Counted from the first letter of the stretch, positions 29,361-39,557 are shown. The stretch: 64,000 nucleotides of DNA from Endotrypanum monterogeii (GCA_000333855.2 CM007341.1:82676-146675); one strand, 5' to 3'. The notes: generated from the sequence alone by a model not told the origin. Numbers and translations: made by a program.

Positions 29361-30437
29361 ATGCAACAGCTTAAACGTGTCCGGCACCCATCTGGAACAG
29401 ATATCATCTTCGATGCGAAGTGGCACCAGTACAAACTTGGCGGCACCGTGCTGCGCTCCGTCTCGAAATTACTTGATCGGTACTTCCCCTTTGACGAAAA
29501 ACGGGTGCTAGAGATCATTTCCAAAAAAACTGGACAGCCAGTGGACCAGATCAAGCAGGGCTGGTCACGACAGGCCCTCCTCGGAAAAAATGTGCACGAG
29601 TTTATCGAGTGCAAACTTCTCAAGAAACCCCCACCGTCCTTCACACTTCTGATGAAGCGCAAGCAAGCCCGGGAGGCGTTGCGGCCAGCAGACGCGACAG
29701 GACCCGCAGCCATCACAGCAACACCTCTCGAGGACGAGATGCTGCACGGAGAAGAGGCTCTGTACCTGCCCGTGGCCGAAGAAGCCGTAGACAAGGTGCT
29801 GAGCACCTACGACGTTCTGACTGCGGAACAGACCATTGCAGCACCCGACTTGGGTATTGCCGGCACCATCGACTTCATCGGTCGCCACCGCCGCACAAAT
29901 CGTGTCCTTATTGGCGACTGGAAAACATCCGGCAGCGTGGTCAGCAACTTTCGCTTCGGCTCCTTTGAAACGCCATGCCCGGGGGCGCTGCGTCACCTGC
30001 CAAACAACAAGATATACCGCTACGCGATGCAAGTGGTCATCTACGGAGAAATTCTTGCCCGAGAGCAATACTTCGAAAAGCAATTTTTCGACGCACAACT
30101 GCGAACCTCGCTGACGGCGTCGTCGGCTGAACGCAACCCAGCGGTGCTGACCACACCAGCACCATCCGAGAAGACCAGAGGACAATCAAGAAACCAGCCC
30201 GCAACCCTCTCGGGACCAGATAGTGGAGGCGATATCGAAAGTCTGATGAATACCTTCTACCGGAACAGCAACGAGCAACGCTTCGAGTACGGCATCGTGC
30301 AGCTGGCGAAGGGTGAAGACGGCGGTGTAGTGGCAGAGTTCAAGGAGGTGACGCCGGAAAACGTGCTGCCGCCTGACTGCCCGGAGATGTCCTTTAGCAG
30401 TTTGTTGCGGCGCGTGATGGAGGGGGAGGGGGTTTAA
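29361..30437 (+). CDS. PD-(D/E)XK superfamily nuclease, MGME1/phage-exonuclease-like
   Basis: 358 aa. The nuclease core reads E156, then D171 in GTIDFIG, then D186-W-K188 in GDWKTS, followed by the YRYAMQVVIYGEI helix (about 214-230), which fits motifs of lambda-exonuclease/MGME1-like PD-(D/E)XK enzymes. Upstream, SVSKLLDRYFPFD (about 32-44) and the GKNVHEFIE helix (about 73-81) match the N-terminal elements of the same fold. There is no presequence that I trust; the N-terminus MQQLKRVRHPSG is only mildly basic. Role inferred: DNA or RNA exonuclease in DNA maintenance. Whether it acts in nucleus or kinetoplast is not shown. Confidence 0.75.
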   Translation: MQQLKRVRHPSGTDIIFDAKWHQYKLGGTVLRSVSKLLDRYFPFDEKRVLEIISKKTGQPVDQIKQGWSRQALLGKNVHEFIECKLLKKPPPSFTLLMKRKQAREALRPADATGPAAITATPLEDEMLHGEEALYLPVAEEAVDKVLSTYDVLTAEQTIAAPDLGIAGTIDFIGRHRRTNRVLIGDWKTSGSVVSNFRFGSFETPCPGALRHLPNNKIYRYAMQVVIYGEILAREQYFEKQFFDAQLRTSLTASSAERNPAVLTTPAPSEKTRGQSRNQPATLSGPDSGGDIESLMNTFYRNSNEQRFEYGIVQLAKGEDGGVVAEFKEVTPENVLPPDCPEMSFSSLLRRVMEGEGV

Positions 30438-31830
30438 ATCAGACAGAGGGAGAAAAAGAGGCCTACTGGACTTCCTCACAAATGCACCTCCCCCCGCCCC
30501 CCCCCCCAGCGGTGGTAATGGAGGGGGGGCGGTGGATAAAACCTCAGGGGGTGCCTACAGATACACGGGATGAAGAGTAGCCACGCGTGCCGGAAGAGGG
30601 GAAAGCACGCTACTCCTGACTTCTCCCCGGTCTCTCTACAAAGCTGAGGAAGTCCGAAAGCGACAGCGTGGGCAAAGCGGGTATGTGCGTGCTAGTTGGC
30701 ATAGCGCTGTCCCTGATCATCACGAGTACCAAGTATAAAATAAGGTCTTCGCCGCAGCCCGCAACCCTTCCCCCCCCCCCCTCCACCTCCCCCTCAGCAC
30801 AGACGAAAAGAAAATGACGTGACTCCAACAGAAAATAGAAAAATGAGAGGGTTGCAAAACACGCAGACAGATGGCCAGCTTGGTGATGTAAGGGGGTGTA
30901 TTTGCGTGTGTGTGTGTGTGTAATTCCTGCCACCATAAGCACCGGAATGCTTCTTGTGTTTATGGACCCCCAACTCTCCCTCCGTTGCGCTACCGTGTAT
31001 GAGTGTCTGAGAGTACGTGGGGAGCGACGGCGTTGGTCCTGGGGCATTTGTTCGATCCTGTTTCTAGACCCTCGCCCCCTCCATCTCCATCCTCTACATC
31101 CCACACTTTGTGTCTGTTGATTGCATCCCTTCTCTCCCCCTCCCCCCCCCGCCACCAAAAAAAAAAAACTCCCTGCCCTCCCGCTCACCTTTTCTTCCTT
31201 CTATCCTTTCCGGGGGAGCGTTTATCCTGGTCTTCATTTCTTCACCCTTCTACTCCTCCGGACAACACATTTGCCCGCCATCCTCTCTGTTTGCAACCCA
31301 GTCCTCGCAGTCGCGCCACTCACGAATACCACCCTCTTCCCTCGTCCCCCCCCCCCACCACACACAAAAAAAAAAAGGCTCGATTTTTCAGGGGCGAGAA
31401 CGACTTATTTTTTTTTTCCACCAGTGTGTACATATGTTTCCTCTGACCACGTGAAGCTATCTGTTCCGTAATCACTATCCGCACACACCACCGTCTCGTC
31501 GTCTTCGCGGCTATCGTCTTCGTTTTTTTTTTCTCAATCGTACCGCTGCTCATTCGCCCCACTCTCAACCACTCCCGGTGTCCGATCTTTACCGTATTTC
31601 ATCCCGAGAAAACGGTGTGTGTGTGTGTGTGTTTCCCACGTCGGCGTGCCTCTCCGTATATTAGGGCCCTTCGTATTCTTGGAGGAAGAAAGAAAATTAA
31701 GAGAGAGCGCCGGCACCAGAGGAACCAGGAAACGAAACTACATACGCGGGACATATCACCGCACCGCACCGCCTCCTCCTTTCCGCATGAGTTTTTTTCG
31801 TTGCCGCTACGCACACAACAACATATTGTG
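30438..31830 (+). other. Intergenic region
   Basis: No gene seen in 1.4 kb. It is rich in C and A homopolymers (30490-30508, 30769-30782, 31137-31150, 31159-31170, 31347-31356) and T runs (31406-31417, 31523-31532). Candidate acceptors follow the T runs at 31423-31424 and near 31608. Short frames here are homopolymer artefacts. Confidence 0.5.
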
Positions 31831-33999
31831 ATGGGGAACGAAGCCTCAAAGCCCGATGCAAATGCGGTGTCAAGCACCAAAGCTCGCCGGTATCCACGGA
31901 CGGGATCCACTGCAGCCATCGAGAAGACGCCTTCAGCCAAGGACCTCAGCGCTTCCAACCCTACAGCGGCAGTCACTCTCAGTGTACTGGCGACACCGCC
32001 AGGGACTGTGTGTGACAGCAGCTGCCACAAATCGCTGCCCGCCGAGACACCACTATCGATGTCCCCTAATGGAACAATAGACACAGTCAACTCCTCCGTA
32101 CCGCTCTATGTGAACGCGAAGAGCATGGTCTACACCCTTCCCCCCTTCGCCCCCGAAGGCTCGCCAAGCTGCACAGCAGCCAATGGCGGCCAACTGCGGA
32201 GTCAGCAGATTGTCGCTCCGTCGACAAACCCCCAGACGCATGCGCTGCTCTCGCCCAGCGGTGAGCCTCGCATAGCTAATCCGCCTGTCTCACCTACATC
32301 GCCATGGCGCCGACACGCCTCAAACGTGAGCATGTCCCCCCTGATCCCGGTCCCGACGTACAACACAAGTACCGCCACTGCCGTGGAGGATCTCTCCTGC
32401 AGCTCGCCGGTCCTCAAATCGTACTGGGTGCACTCATTTTCTCCGTCGAAGAAAGATGCGCCTGCAGGGTTCTCTCCCACCTCCCCATCCACGAACCCTT
32501 GGGTAGTATCACCCTCCAGTCCCGGAATAGCAGAAGCCTCGGCGTCGATAAACGTGTCAAACTCGCTCTCGCGAGGCACCGGTAGCGGCTCACCCAACGC
32601 GGCGATCCACACCAAGTTCCTCGAGATTACCGGGCATCCGCTAGGCTTAGAGAACTACGGCAACACCTGCTACTGCAACTCTGTGATACAGCTCATCTAC
32701 CACTGCACGCCACTGCGTCTGCGGCTGCTTGAGTTGCATGATGCCTACCTCAAAAAAAAGGGCAGGGCAGGCTTTGAGGAGGACACCATTCTTTCTCAGC
32801 TCTGCACTCTCATCGCCGTCATGCACAAGTCGAACAACCGCGGGAAGGAAAAACGTTCGAGAAAGATTGCAACAAAAGACCTGCTGAACTGCGTACGCGC
32901 AAAGAAAAATATCTTCAATAATGACATGCAGCACGATGCACATGAGTTCACGCTGTTCCTGCTGAATGAAATTTGGGACACGGAGCAACGTATCATGGCC
33001 GACCCAGCCAACGCAAACCTCTTCCTCCAGCACAAAAAAAATGGCAAGCCCTTCTTCTGGAAGCACAAAGACAAGCTCGTCAGCAGTCAGAACCTCAAGC
33101 CAAACAAGGTCAACAAGACCTCCTCGGCGGCAGCATCCAACAGCAACGGCGACACAAAGGGCGACAAGACAACAGATACGCAGCAGCACTCCACCAAGGA
33201 ACTCACCCCTCTTCAGGTGATCCTGCAAGGCCAGTTTGGCTCCCTAACCGCATGTCTGGAGTGCGAGAACGTCTCCGCCCGGAGCGAAGTCTTCATGGAC
33301 CTCAGCCTAGAGACGGCGCCGTGCACATCGCTCCTCCACTGCCTCGATCACTTCGGGGACCCCGAGTACTTCTGGGGTGAAAACAAGTTGCGCTGTGATG
33401 TGTGCAAGATGCCGGTACGCGCTGCGAAAACAATCCACGTACAGCAGTTGCCACAGTATGCGCTCCTCATCCACCTCAAGCGGTTCCAATACGATGTCAA
33501 GGGTAACGCCTTCACAAAGAAGTCTGACCACGTTGCACTGCCGATGCAAATGGACGTGGAAGAATATTCGACTGACCCGGAAGTGATCCAACACGGCCAG
33601 CACACCGAGCAGGCGAGTTCCGAGAAGAAGGGCGACGGTGACGCAAGCGGCAACGTCACGAAAAGCGACAGCGGAACCACCGACGAAAAAAACGCCTCTG
33701 CCACACCCGACACCTTCAAACCTGCTTCAAGGGAACTGCGCCGGAAGCTTCGCGGCGTCGCCCGACACAAGGCGCGCTTCGAGTTGACAGGCTTCGTCGC
33801 CCACGTCGGTGATGGACCCAACTCGGGGCATTATTTCACGTGTGTCCGCTACAGTCCGCATATGTGGCGCCGCTTCGACGATGAGACAGTGTCCACGATG
33901 ACGGAGCGAGATGTGCAGCAGTATTTTGGGGTCCCCTTCGACGCAGTTGGCGTTGTTACATCCACCGCCTACATATTACTATACGAACGCGTCGCGTAG
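31831..33999 (+). CDS. Ubiquitin-specific protease (USP, C19), putatively N-myristoylated
   Basis: 722 aa. Starts MGNEAS, a good N-myristoylation consensus (Gly2, Ser6), followed by a disordered Ser/Pro/Thr-rich region to about 255. The USP domain has the Cys box (GLENYGNTCYCNS, catalytic C280), a CLECENVS patch with the two zinc CxxC pairs (CLEC and CDVC), and the His box (GPNSGHYFTC, H667) with a downstream acidic residue in RRFDDETV. It ends in AYILLYERVA like most USPs. The overall shape is nearest USP12/USP46-type enzymes. It cleaves ubiquitin from proteins; the acyl group would place it on membranes. The reading frame is open for 216 nt upstream without an ATG that a splice site supports. 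Confidence 0.88.
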   Translation: MGNEASKPDANAVSSTKARRYPRTGSTAAIEKTPSAKDLSASNPTAAVTLSVLATPPGTVCDSSCHKSLPAETPLSMSPNGTIDTVNSSVPLYVNAKSMVYTLPPFAPEGSPSCTAANGGQLRSQQIVAPSTNPQTHALLSPSGEPRIANPPVSPTSPWRRHASNVSMSPLIPVPTYNTSTATAVEDLSCSSPVLKSYWVHSFSPSKKDAPAGFSPTSPSTNPWVVSPSSPGIAEASASINVSNSLSRGTGSGSPNAAIHTKFLEITGHPLGLENYGNTCYCNSVIQLIYHCTPLRLRLLELHDAYLKKKGRAGFEEDTILSQLCTLIAVMHKSNNRGKEKRSRKIATKDLLNCVRAKKNIFNNDMQHDAHEFTLFLLNEIWDTEQRIMADPANANLFLQHKKNGKPFFWKHKDKLVSSQNLKPNKVNKTSSAAASNSNGDTKGDKTTDTQQHSTKELTPLQVILQGQFGSLTACLECENVSARSEVFMDLSLETAPCTSLLHCLDHFGDPEYFWGENKLRCDVCKMPVRAAKTIHVQQLPQYALLIHLKRFQYDVKGNAFTKKSDHVALPMQMDVEEYSTDPEVIQHGQHTEQASSEKKGDGDASGNVTKSDSGTTDEKNASATPDTFKPASRELRRKLRGVARHKARFELTGFVAHVGDGPNSGHYFTCVRYSPHMWRRFDDETVSTMTERDVQQYFGVPFDAVGVVTSTAYILLYERVA

Positions 34000-35087
34000 C
34001 GTTGCATGAGGAGAACACTTGCATACGACAAGATCGGGCCACGCGTATACGCCACACGGTACGCATACGTAGCCTGGATGAGGGATACAATGGTGATGAT
34101 GGAAGGTGAAGTGAAATAAAACTTTTAAATAGGAGGAGAGGGAGGGGGGGGGGGCTTCGTGTATCAATTTTGCTGGTTGTTGTTGTTGTTGTTTTTTTTT
34201 TTGCGTGTGGCGGAAGGGGACATCATGGTATTGTGAGTGAGTGTGTGTCTTGGGGGAGATGTCTCACCGATGTGATCTTGCCTGCCTTGCCCCATCGAAG
34301 ACCCCCCCCCCTTTTTGTACAGCTGCACCGACAGGTGGCCTCAAACCCTTCCATCCCCCCACCCCCCTCCCTTCACCCCGTAATCTTTGCGGACTCGTTC
34401 ATCAGACATGTGACAGTTGCGCCAATACTCCTCGCTGTATTCGCGCATATTTGCTGCATCGCTCTCTTCTTTTTCTTCTCCTATTGTCAGACTTTCAAAG
34501 ACGTGCGTGCACAGTAGGAGAGGCGCAACTTCATTTCTCTCCCTCTTGTTCTTGCACCACCAGGCTGACGAATATGTGTTTCAGGTGTCCCTCGGTGTTG
34601 TTGTTTTTGTTTAAGCCTGATGTTGCAGCTCTCCATTCTTGTGTTAGGCCCCACCCCCTCCCCCCTCTGCTGAGGTGGTCCACACTATTTACATATGTCC
34701 CACCACCACACTCACATACATATACATACACACGCCTTCAAGATTCTCACTCTCACGTCAACGCACACGCAAAGCAGGTGCTCGTGTGAATGTGTGCAAA
34801 TCTCTGTCTCTTTGTGGATTCGTATAGCCCCCCCCCTCCCTTCCCCCTAACCCCCTCTCCCTTTTGCACACCAACTCCCCTCCCTCCCTCCCTCATCCCT
34901 TCCCTCTATCCGAAAATTTCACTATGTCGTGTGTTGCATACTACCTTGCCATTGTCGCCGTGGTTGTTTTTTCCCCTCGCCCCATCATCTCTCCTTTGCT
35001 CCACTCACCTCCCCACCCCACCCCGAGAAGAACTCTCCCATGGCGTACATGGAAGAGGTCAACAGGGTGAGATAGCAATGATATCTC

Positions 35088-35090
<3 letters not shown>

Positions 35091-35131
<41 letters not shown>

Positions 35132-35180
35132 CTGTGTGTGTGTGTGTGTGTGTGTGTCTCTGTATGTGTCTGTGTGTGTA
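35091..35180. repeat. TG dinucleotide tract
   Basis: About 90 bp of near-continuous TG, with a few CG/TC/TA interruptions. It is the longest dinucleotide tract of the window and sits midway in the 1.9-kb gap before the PIWI gene. Confidence 0.95.
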
Positions 35181-35840
35181 TCTGCGGAATCTCTGCATGT
35201 TCGTAGTGGTATTGAGGTTGGTCTCCTGTTGAGCCACCCCCCCCTCCTCCTCCCCATCGCTCGAAAACAAAACCTCTGAAGCACGTAACGAAATAAGAAA
35301 ATCAAAAATGGAGGGAATCACTGCTATTATGAGGCACAGACAAAAATTCCGCCTTCCCCCCCCCCCCTGCCCCGCCCTTCATTTTTTTTTTCTAATATTC
35401 GAGATGCTGCTGTTGACACACCGCGTCACGCGTTCCCATGCACGATGCAGCACCCGCACAGCTATCGCTGACCATTATGTGAACCACTCTCTGCATTCCC
35501 CACGTCGGACTTACTTTTCTCGAACTTTTCTTCCCTCACACACAAAGACACAGAGAGAGAGAGAGAGAAACTCTTATCCTCCGCTGCACTGTTGCGGGCC
35601 TCACACTGGCGATTCTTACGGCGCGCAAATAGCTTCTTTTTGTGCTGTGAGTCGAGTGTGCTCATTCACCTACTCCACGTGCACAGGGTACGCAGGTCCA
35701 GTGCTCAGCTGCTGCCTACTCCTCCAACCTCCCGTGTCTTCTTTCATTCAGCAGAGATAAGTGGTGCTTCAACAGGCACACACGTACATGTAAGTGGAAG
35801 GGAGAAAAGAGAAATTAAGGAGGCACAGAAACTGCGAATC

Positions 35841-35885
35841 TCTTTTTTTCCGCCACCGGCCAAACCGTGACTGGCCCCGTGCCAG
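35841..35885 (+). promoter_or_regulatory. Predicted trans-splice acceptor for the PIWI-like gene
   Basis: A CTCTTTTTTTCC run at about 35840-35851 is followed by the first AG at 35884-35885. The 39-nt leader to ATG 35925 has no ATG, so this start is favoured. Confidence 0.45.
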
Positions 35886-35924
35886 CAGAAGCGACAGCGC
35901 AGTTGCCTTACGTTGACCTGAAGG

Positions 35925-38900
35925 ATGTGGCTGCGGGTGCGCTCTAGTCTCGTCGTTGCCTCCTCGACCGCCAACACAGGATCGACAAATAACGAAAGCA
36001 CACGCAGACGATGCACCGGAGTGGACATCGCAAGGAACGCATGTGTTATGGATGTTTCCCTTCGCTATTTCAACAGCCACTCAAACGGACGAGGCACGCC
36101 CCATGTGCCACAAAGCCTCACCTCTGCGCGTGTTGTCAAGGATGAGGGTCATCATGGCCATGGCGGCACGCACGCCTCGCCAGTCCCCCTGGAGCAGCAA
36201 AGCGCGCGCCCTGCCGCAAGAGAGAGGATCTCCGCTGACAGAGCCAACACCCGCTCCACCTTCTGGTCGAACTCAGCGAAGCATGTGCCGGCCGCCACAC
36301 TGAGGCGGCAGCACACATTTCAGCGCGCACAGGATAAAAAGTCGCGGTACTTCGTGCGCAACAACATACGCGAGGAAGGCGTCATCTCCAACCTCTTCCC
36401 CCTCAGCTTCCGTGCCGCTGACGCATCGCACCAGGGCAGTCAGCGTAGTGTACCACCGATGGGAACACATGTGTATGTCTACGAGGTCTATGCGACGCGA
36501 TCAACAGCCCCACGGCGAGGGGGAGGAGGAAAGACTGGCAAAAGCGGTGTCTTCGTTGGGACTACAACGAATGCGGGGACGCGGGAAGGTGGGCTGGCTT
36601 CAAGTGAGCGACGTATTCCACCTGCGCGGGTCTGGAAAGTGATGCAACATTTTTTGCGCCAGAGATACACCGGGGCGGCTTCCGCGTCACTCCCGCCACT
36701 AGCCCAAGTGAATAAAAAAGTCTACGCTGCAGCTCCCCTTCCCGTGGATGCACTGGTGCTCCCTAAAAAATACCTCGATATTGGCTGGAAAACAGCGGAA
36801 CTACGCCTGCAGCGCCGGTGCCGCTTCACTGAACTGAGTCCGAATGAGCTACAGATGCTGCTGAACAAGATCGTGCCTCACGCAGCACGTGTAGCCCACA
36901 GTGAGAGAGAGAGAGCGGACACCTCATCCTCCGACCTCGAGGTGGTGCGAGAGAAGACCGGCAAGCTGGTGTTTGCAATGCAGTGTGTGTCGGCAGGCGG
37001 GCTTCGGATGTATCGGGGTGTGTTGGTACAGGCTGTCTTCGTGGACTGTTCGGCTGCGTCCGAGCCGCACGAATCAGAAGGAGGAAACGATTCAGCAGCC
37101 GAAGACCTCCGCCCTTGTAGCCCGGCAACCGTTGAGACGGCTGATGAAGGCAACCCAAGACCCCTCACAGGCGCAGACGTCTGTCCCATAAGCACCCGCC
37201 ACCTCGGCGAGTCGTCGGCAGGTCTCACCAACCCTGCGGTGGCGGTGAACTTCCAAGTGGTTGCTTTTCTCCGTTCCTTTACATATCTCGGAACCCCCGG
37301 AGAAAGCTACCGAATCCGCGACGCCTCGGGTGTGTACTTGGCCTCTCTCTGGGCCCCTACACAACCACGCTCGTTGAGAGTCGGCGCAGTATATGCAGCC
37401 GCCCCCGTGCGCATCCGCGTTTTCGTTGAGCGTGACAACGCACGGCTCATCGAGTTCCCCAAGGGCACGCATCTCACCCTCACCTCCTCCACCAGCCCCA
37501 CAACGGTGCCAGCCAGGCCCACTCGCGGGAACAATCACAGCAGCAGCAGCAGCAGCCCCATATCAGAAGAAAGCTCTCTCCCCGGGCAACTGTGCCTGAA
37601 GATTGACACCAAAGGCACAATTGCGTCTGAGGTGTCGCTTTGGGAAGAGGTTCTGCAGCATTTCGGGCAGGGGCCATATGACGAGGCAGCCCAGCAGCGC
37701 ATCCGCAACTCTGTTCAGGGCATCCCTGTTGTCATCTCCTACTCACTACGTCAGGGCATCGTGAGCGATGTCCGCTTCGACTGTGGCACCTTGCTGAACG
37801 CTTTCACCGACAAGCGCAGCGTAGCTGCGGGGGATGATAAGGAACGAGTGGTGGGCAACCCCGAGTCCCTCTCGCACAAGGACGATGACAAGTTGATGAG
37901 AGAGAACCAGGCGACGGGGTACTCAAGTACACCGATGCTGCGCCTGCGAGAGCCGCGTCTTGTGCCGCTGCTGCCGCATCTTGACTCTCAGCAACCGTTT
38001 GCTGTTCTCACCGATCACACGATGGTACCGCTACAAGTTTTACACTGCTGTTTCGAGCCACGAATGCGAAGCTGGCAGGACCTCAGCGTCTCAGCGCTGT
38101 CCATCATGCCACAGCAACGCGCGGAGCTGCTAGAATCAGTGCGTTCTATCCTCGCGGATGGCCTCCAGCGGTGGGGCATAACCCTAGCGAGTGCACCCTA
38201 CCGGACCAAGGCTCTTTCCCTCTTGCCCACGCACACCAAAGCGGTCGAGCCTCAGATACATTCGTCCCCCGCCTGCACCGCATCGTTTCCGACCACAGTT
38301 GTCGTCATTGGCGTCGCCAGACCGCGATGTACGGCAGAGCAGTCACTACGCATTGGCCACACCGCGCAACACCTGGCTCAGTACTTCCGCACACGACTCG
38401 TGGCCACTGTGGCGGATGAGCGTGCTGCAGTGCAGTACGTGCACGAACAGCTCATGCCCACACAGACTGCCGTTGCCTCCCCGCACGGCCAACGGGCAAC
38501 GCCTGCCAAGGACCCGAACGCGTCTGTCATCCTCGTCACCAACGATCTGAACACACGTGCGACGCGGTGGCTTAAGGTGGAATGCATGTGTCGCGGGGTG
38601 CACCTCATCGCGATACCCGCATCGTCGAACCCGAAGCGGCTTAACCTTGCTGGTGCGCAGCTTCGGCGGAGAATAGGAACTCAGTACGAAGTGAACCCAC
38701 TGCACGGCGTAGATTTGCGCAGAGATACGCCGGTGCTGGGCCACCGCCACGTTTTGATGGTTGGGGTAGACACATGCCACACAAATGCGCACAGTGTCGG
38801 CGCCATCACTGGCATTCTCACCACCCCGACGGGTAATCACCTGCTGCCCTACTTTTGGCGGCATGACGCACGCGGGTCTGAGGTTCAGCATGTCGCGAAG

Positions 38901-39557
38901 CATCTCCGAGGCGTGCTGGAGAAGGCCATCACACTGTCCGGCAGGGTGGACGAAGTTTTGGTTTTTCAAGACGGGGATGTCCTCACCGAGCTAGCTGGGG
39001 TCAAGGAGGTGATCAAGGCACAGGCACCCAACTGCGGACTCACTTACATGTGTCTGCACAAGCGCTGCAACGTGCGCTTCATGTGCACCTCGCCAGGCCA
39101 AAATCGCAACATCACGGCGTCAAGGCATGCCTCCACGGCAGCGAGGAACGGCAAAAACGTTGATGAAGTGCACCAAGACGCAAATCGCCTCAGCAAGAGC
39201 AACGGCTTCCACAACCTCGTGAAGGGGGTTTTGATACCCGCACTGACACCGATACCGCTCAATCACAAACTTGCTGCCAATTCCTTCTATTTACAGGCGC
39301 ACGAGTCGGCCATGTCTACAGCACGAACTGTACAATACACTGTCCATCACGTAAGCTCTTCGTTGGACATCGCAGATGTGCAACAAATGGCGTACATCAT
39401 GTCTAATGTGCTGTCGCCGCAGTCAACGAAACTGCCCATGCCCACTCGATGCGCACACCGACTGGCGGATCAAGCAGAGCGACTGATCGACGCAGTGCCG
39501 CAGTTCACGGCAGACATGATACCGCGCCCGCTGTGCAATCGTCTCTGGTTCCTCTAA
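35925..39557 (+). CDS. PWI1: PIWI-like (PWI1-type) Argonaute-family protein
   Basis: 1210 aa. The C-terminal third is a PIWI domain: VGVDTCHTN with D949, a candidate Glu finger E986 in RGSEVQH, VFQDGDVLTEL with D1016, KRCNVRF (the family's KRH motif, here KRC), and YLQAHESAMST with H1126, so a D-E-D-H tetrad is plausible. The N-terminus (MWLRVRSSLVVASS) is basic and hydroxylated, like a mitochondrial presequence; the Leishmania PIWI-like protein is reported to be mainly mitochondrial. That protein is described as lacking PAZ, yet residues about 556-740 show an L1/PAZ-like order (LCLKID, an RIRNSVQGIPVVISY stretch, MVPLQVLHCC, then an L2-like helix QQRAELLES). The first 500 residues are mostly low similarity with disordered inserts. 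Role: knockouts in Leishmania affect amastigote growth; a bona fide RNAi role is not established. Confidence 0.88.
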   Translation: MWLRVRSSLVVASSTANTGSTNNESTRRRCTGVDIARNACVMDVSLRYFNSHSNGRGTPHVPQSLTSARVVKDEGHHGHGGTHASPVPLEQQSARPAARERISADRANTRSTFWSNSAKHVPAATLRRQHTFQRAQDKKSRYFVRNNIREEGVISNLFPLSFRAADASHQGSQRSVPPMGTHVYVYEVYATRSTAPRRGGGGKTGKSGVFVGTTTNAGTREGGLASSERRIPPARVWKVMQHFLRQRYTGAASASLPPLAQVNKKVYAAAPLPVDALVLPKKYLDIGWKTAELRLQRRCRFTELSPNELQMLLNKIVPHAARVAHSERERADTSSSDLEVVREKTGKLVFAMQCVSAGGLRMYRGVLVQAVFVDCSAASEPHESEGGNDSAAEDLRPCSPATVETADEGNPRPLTGADVCPISTRHLGESSAGLTNPAVAVNFQVVAFLRSFTYLGTPGESYRIRDASGVYLASLWAPTQPRSLRVGAVYAAAPVRIRVFVERDNARLIEFPKGTHLTLTSSTSPTTVPARPTRGNNHSSSSSSPISEESSLPGQLCLKIDTKGTIASEVSLWEEVLQHFGQGPYDEAAQQRIRNSVQGIPVVISYSLRQGIVSDVRFDCGTLLNAFTDKRSVAAGDDKERVVGNPESLSHKDDDKLMRENQATGYSSTPMLRLREPRLVPLLPHLDSQQPFAVLTDHTMVPLQVLHCCFEPRMRSWQDLSVSALSIMPQQRAELLESVRSILADGLQRWGITLASAPYRTKALSLLPTHTKAVEPQIHSSPACTASFPTTVVVIGVARPRCTAEQSLRIGHTAQHLAQYFRTRLVATVADERAAVQYVHEQLMPTQTAVASPHGQRATPAKDPNASVILVTNDLNTRATRWLKVECMCRGVHLIAIPASSNPKRLNLAGAQLRRRIGTQYEVNPLHGVDLRRDTPVLGHRHVLMVGVDTCHTNAHSVGAITGILTTPTGNHLLPYFWRHDARGSEVQHVAKHLRGVLEKAITLSGRVDEVLVFQDGDVLTELAGVKEVIKAQAPNCGLTYMCLHKRCNVRFMCTSPGQNRNITASRHASTAARNGKNVDEVHQDANRLSKSNGFHNLVKGVLIPALTPIPLNHKLAANSFYLQAHESAMSTARTVQYTVHHVSSSLDIADVQQMAYIMSNVLSPQSTKLPMPTRCAHRLADQAERLIDAVPQFTADMIPRPLCNRLWFL

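Larger units (their letters stand above)
34000..35924 (+). other. Long intergenic region with TG-rich tract
   Basis: The longest gene-free stretch, 1.9 kb. It holds G and T homopolymers (34144-34153, 34191-34202), several C/T-rich blocks (about 34300-34380, 34830-34910) and a large TG tract (35091-35180). The acceptor for the PIWI gene is T7 near 35842 followed by AG at 35884-35885. No open frame has believable composition. Confidence 0.5.

Noticed and set aside
31159..31446. Two overlapping open frames in the 31-kb gap
   Set aside because: They are Ser/Pro/Phe/Lys homopolymer translations of C, A and T runs.
31615..31830. 5' extension of the USP frame
   Set aside because: It starts at GTG inside a TG tract and has no ATG in frame; the MGNEAS start is better supported.
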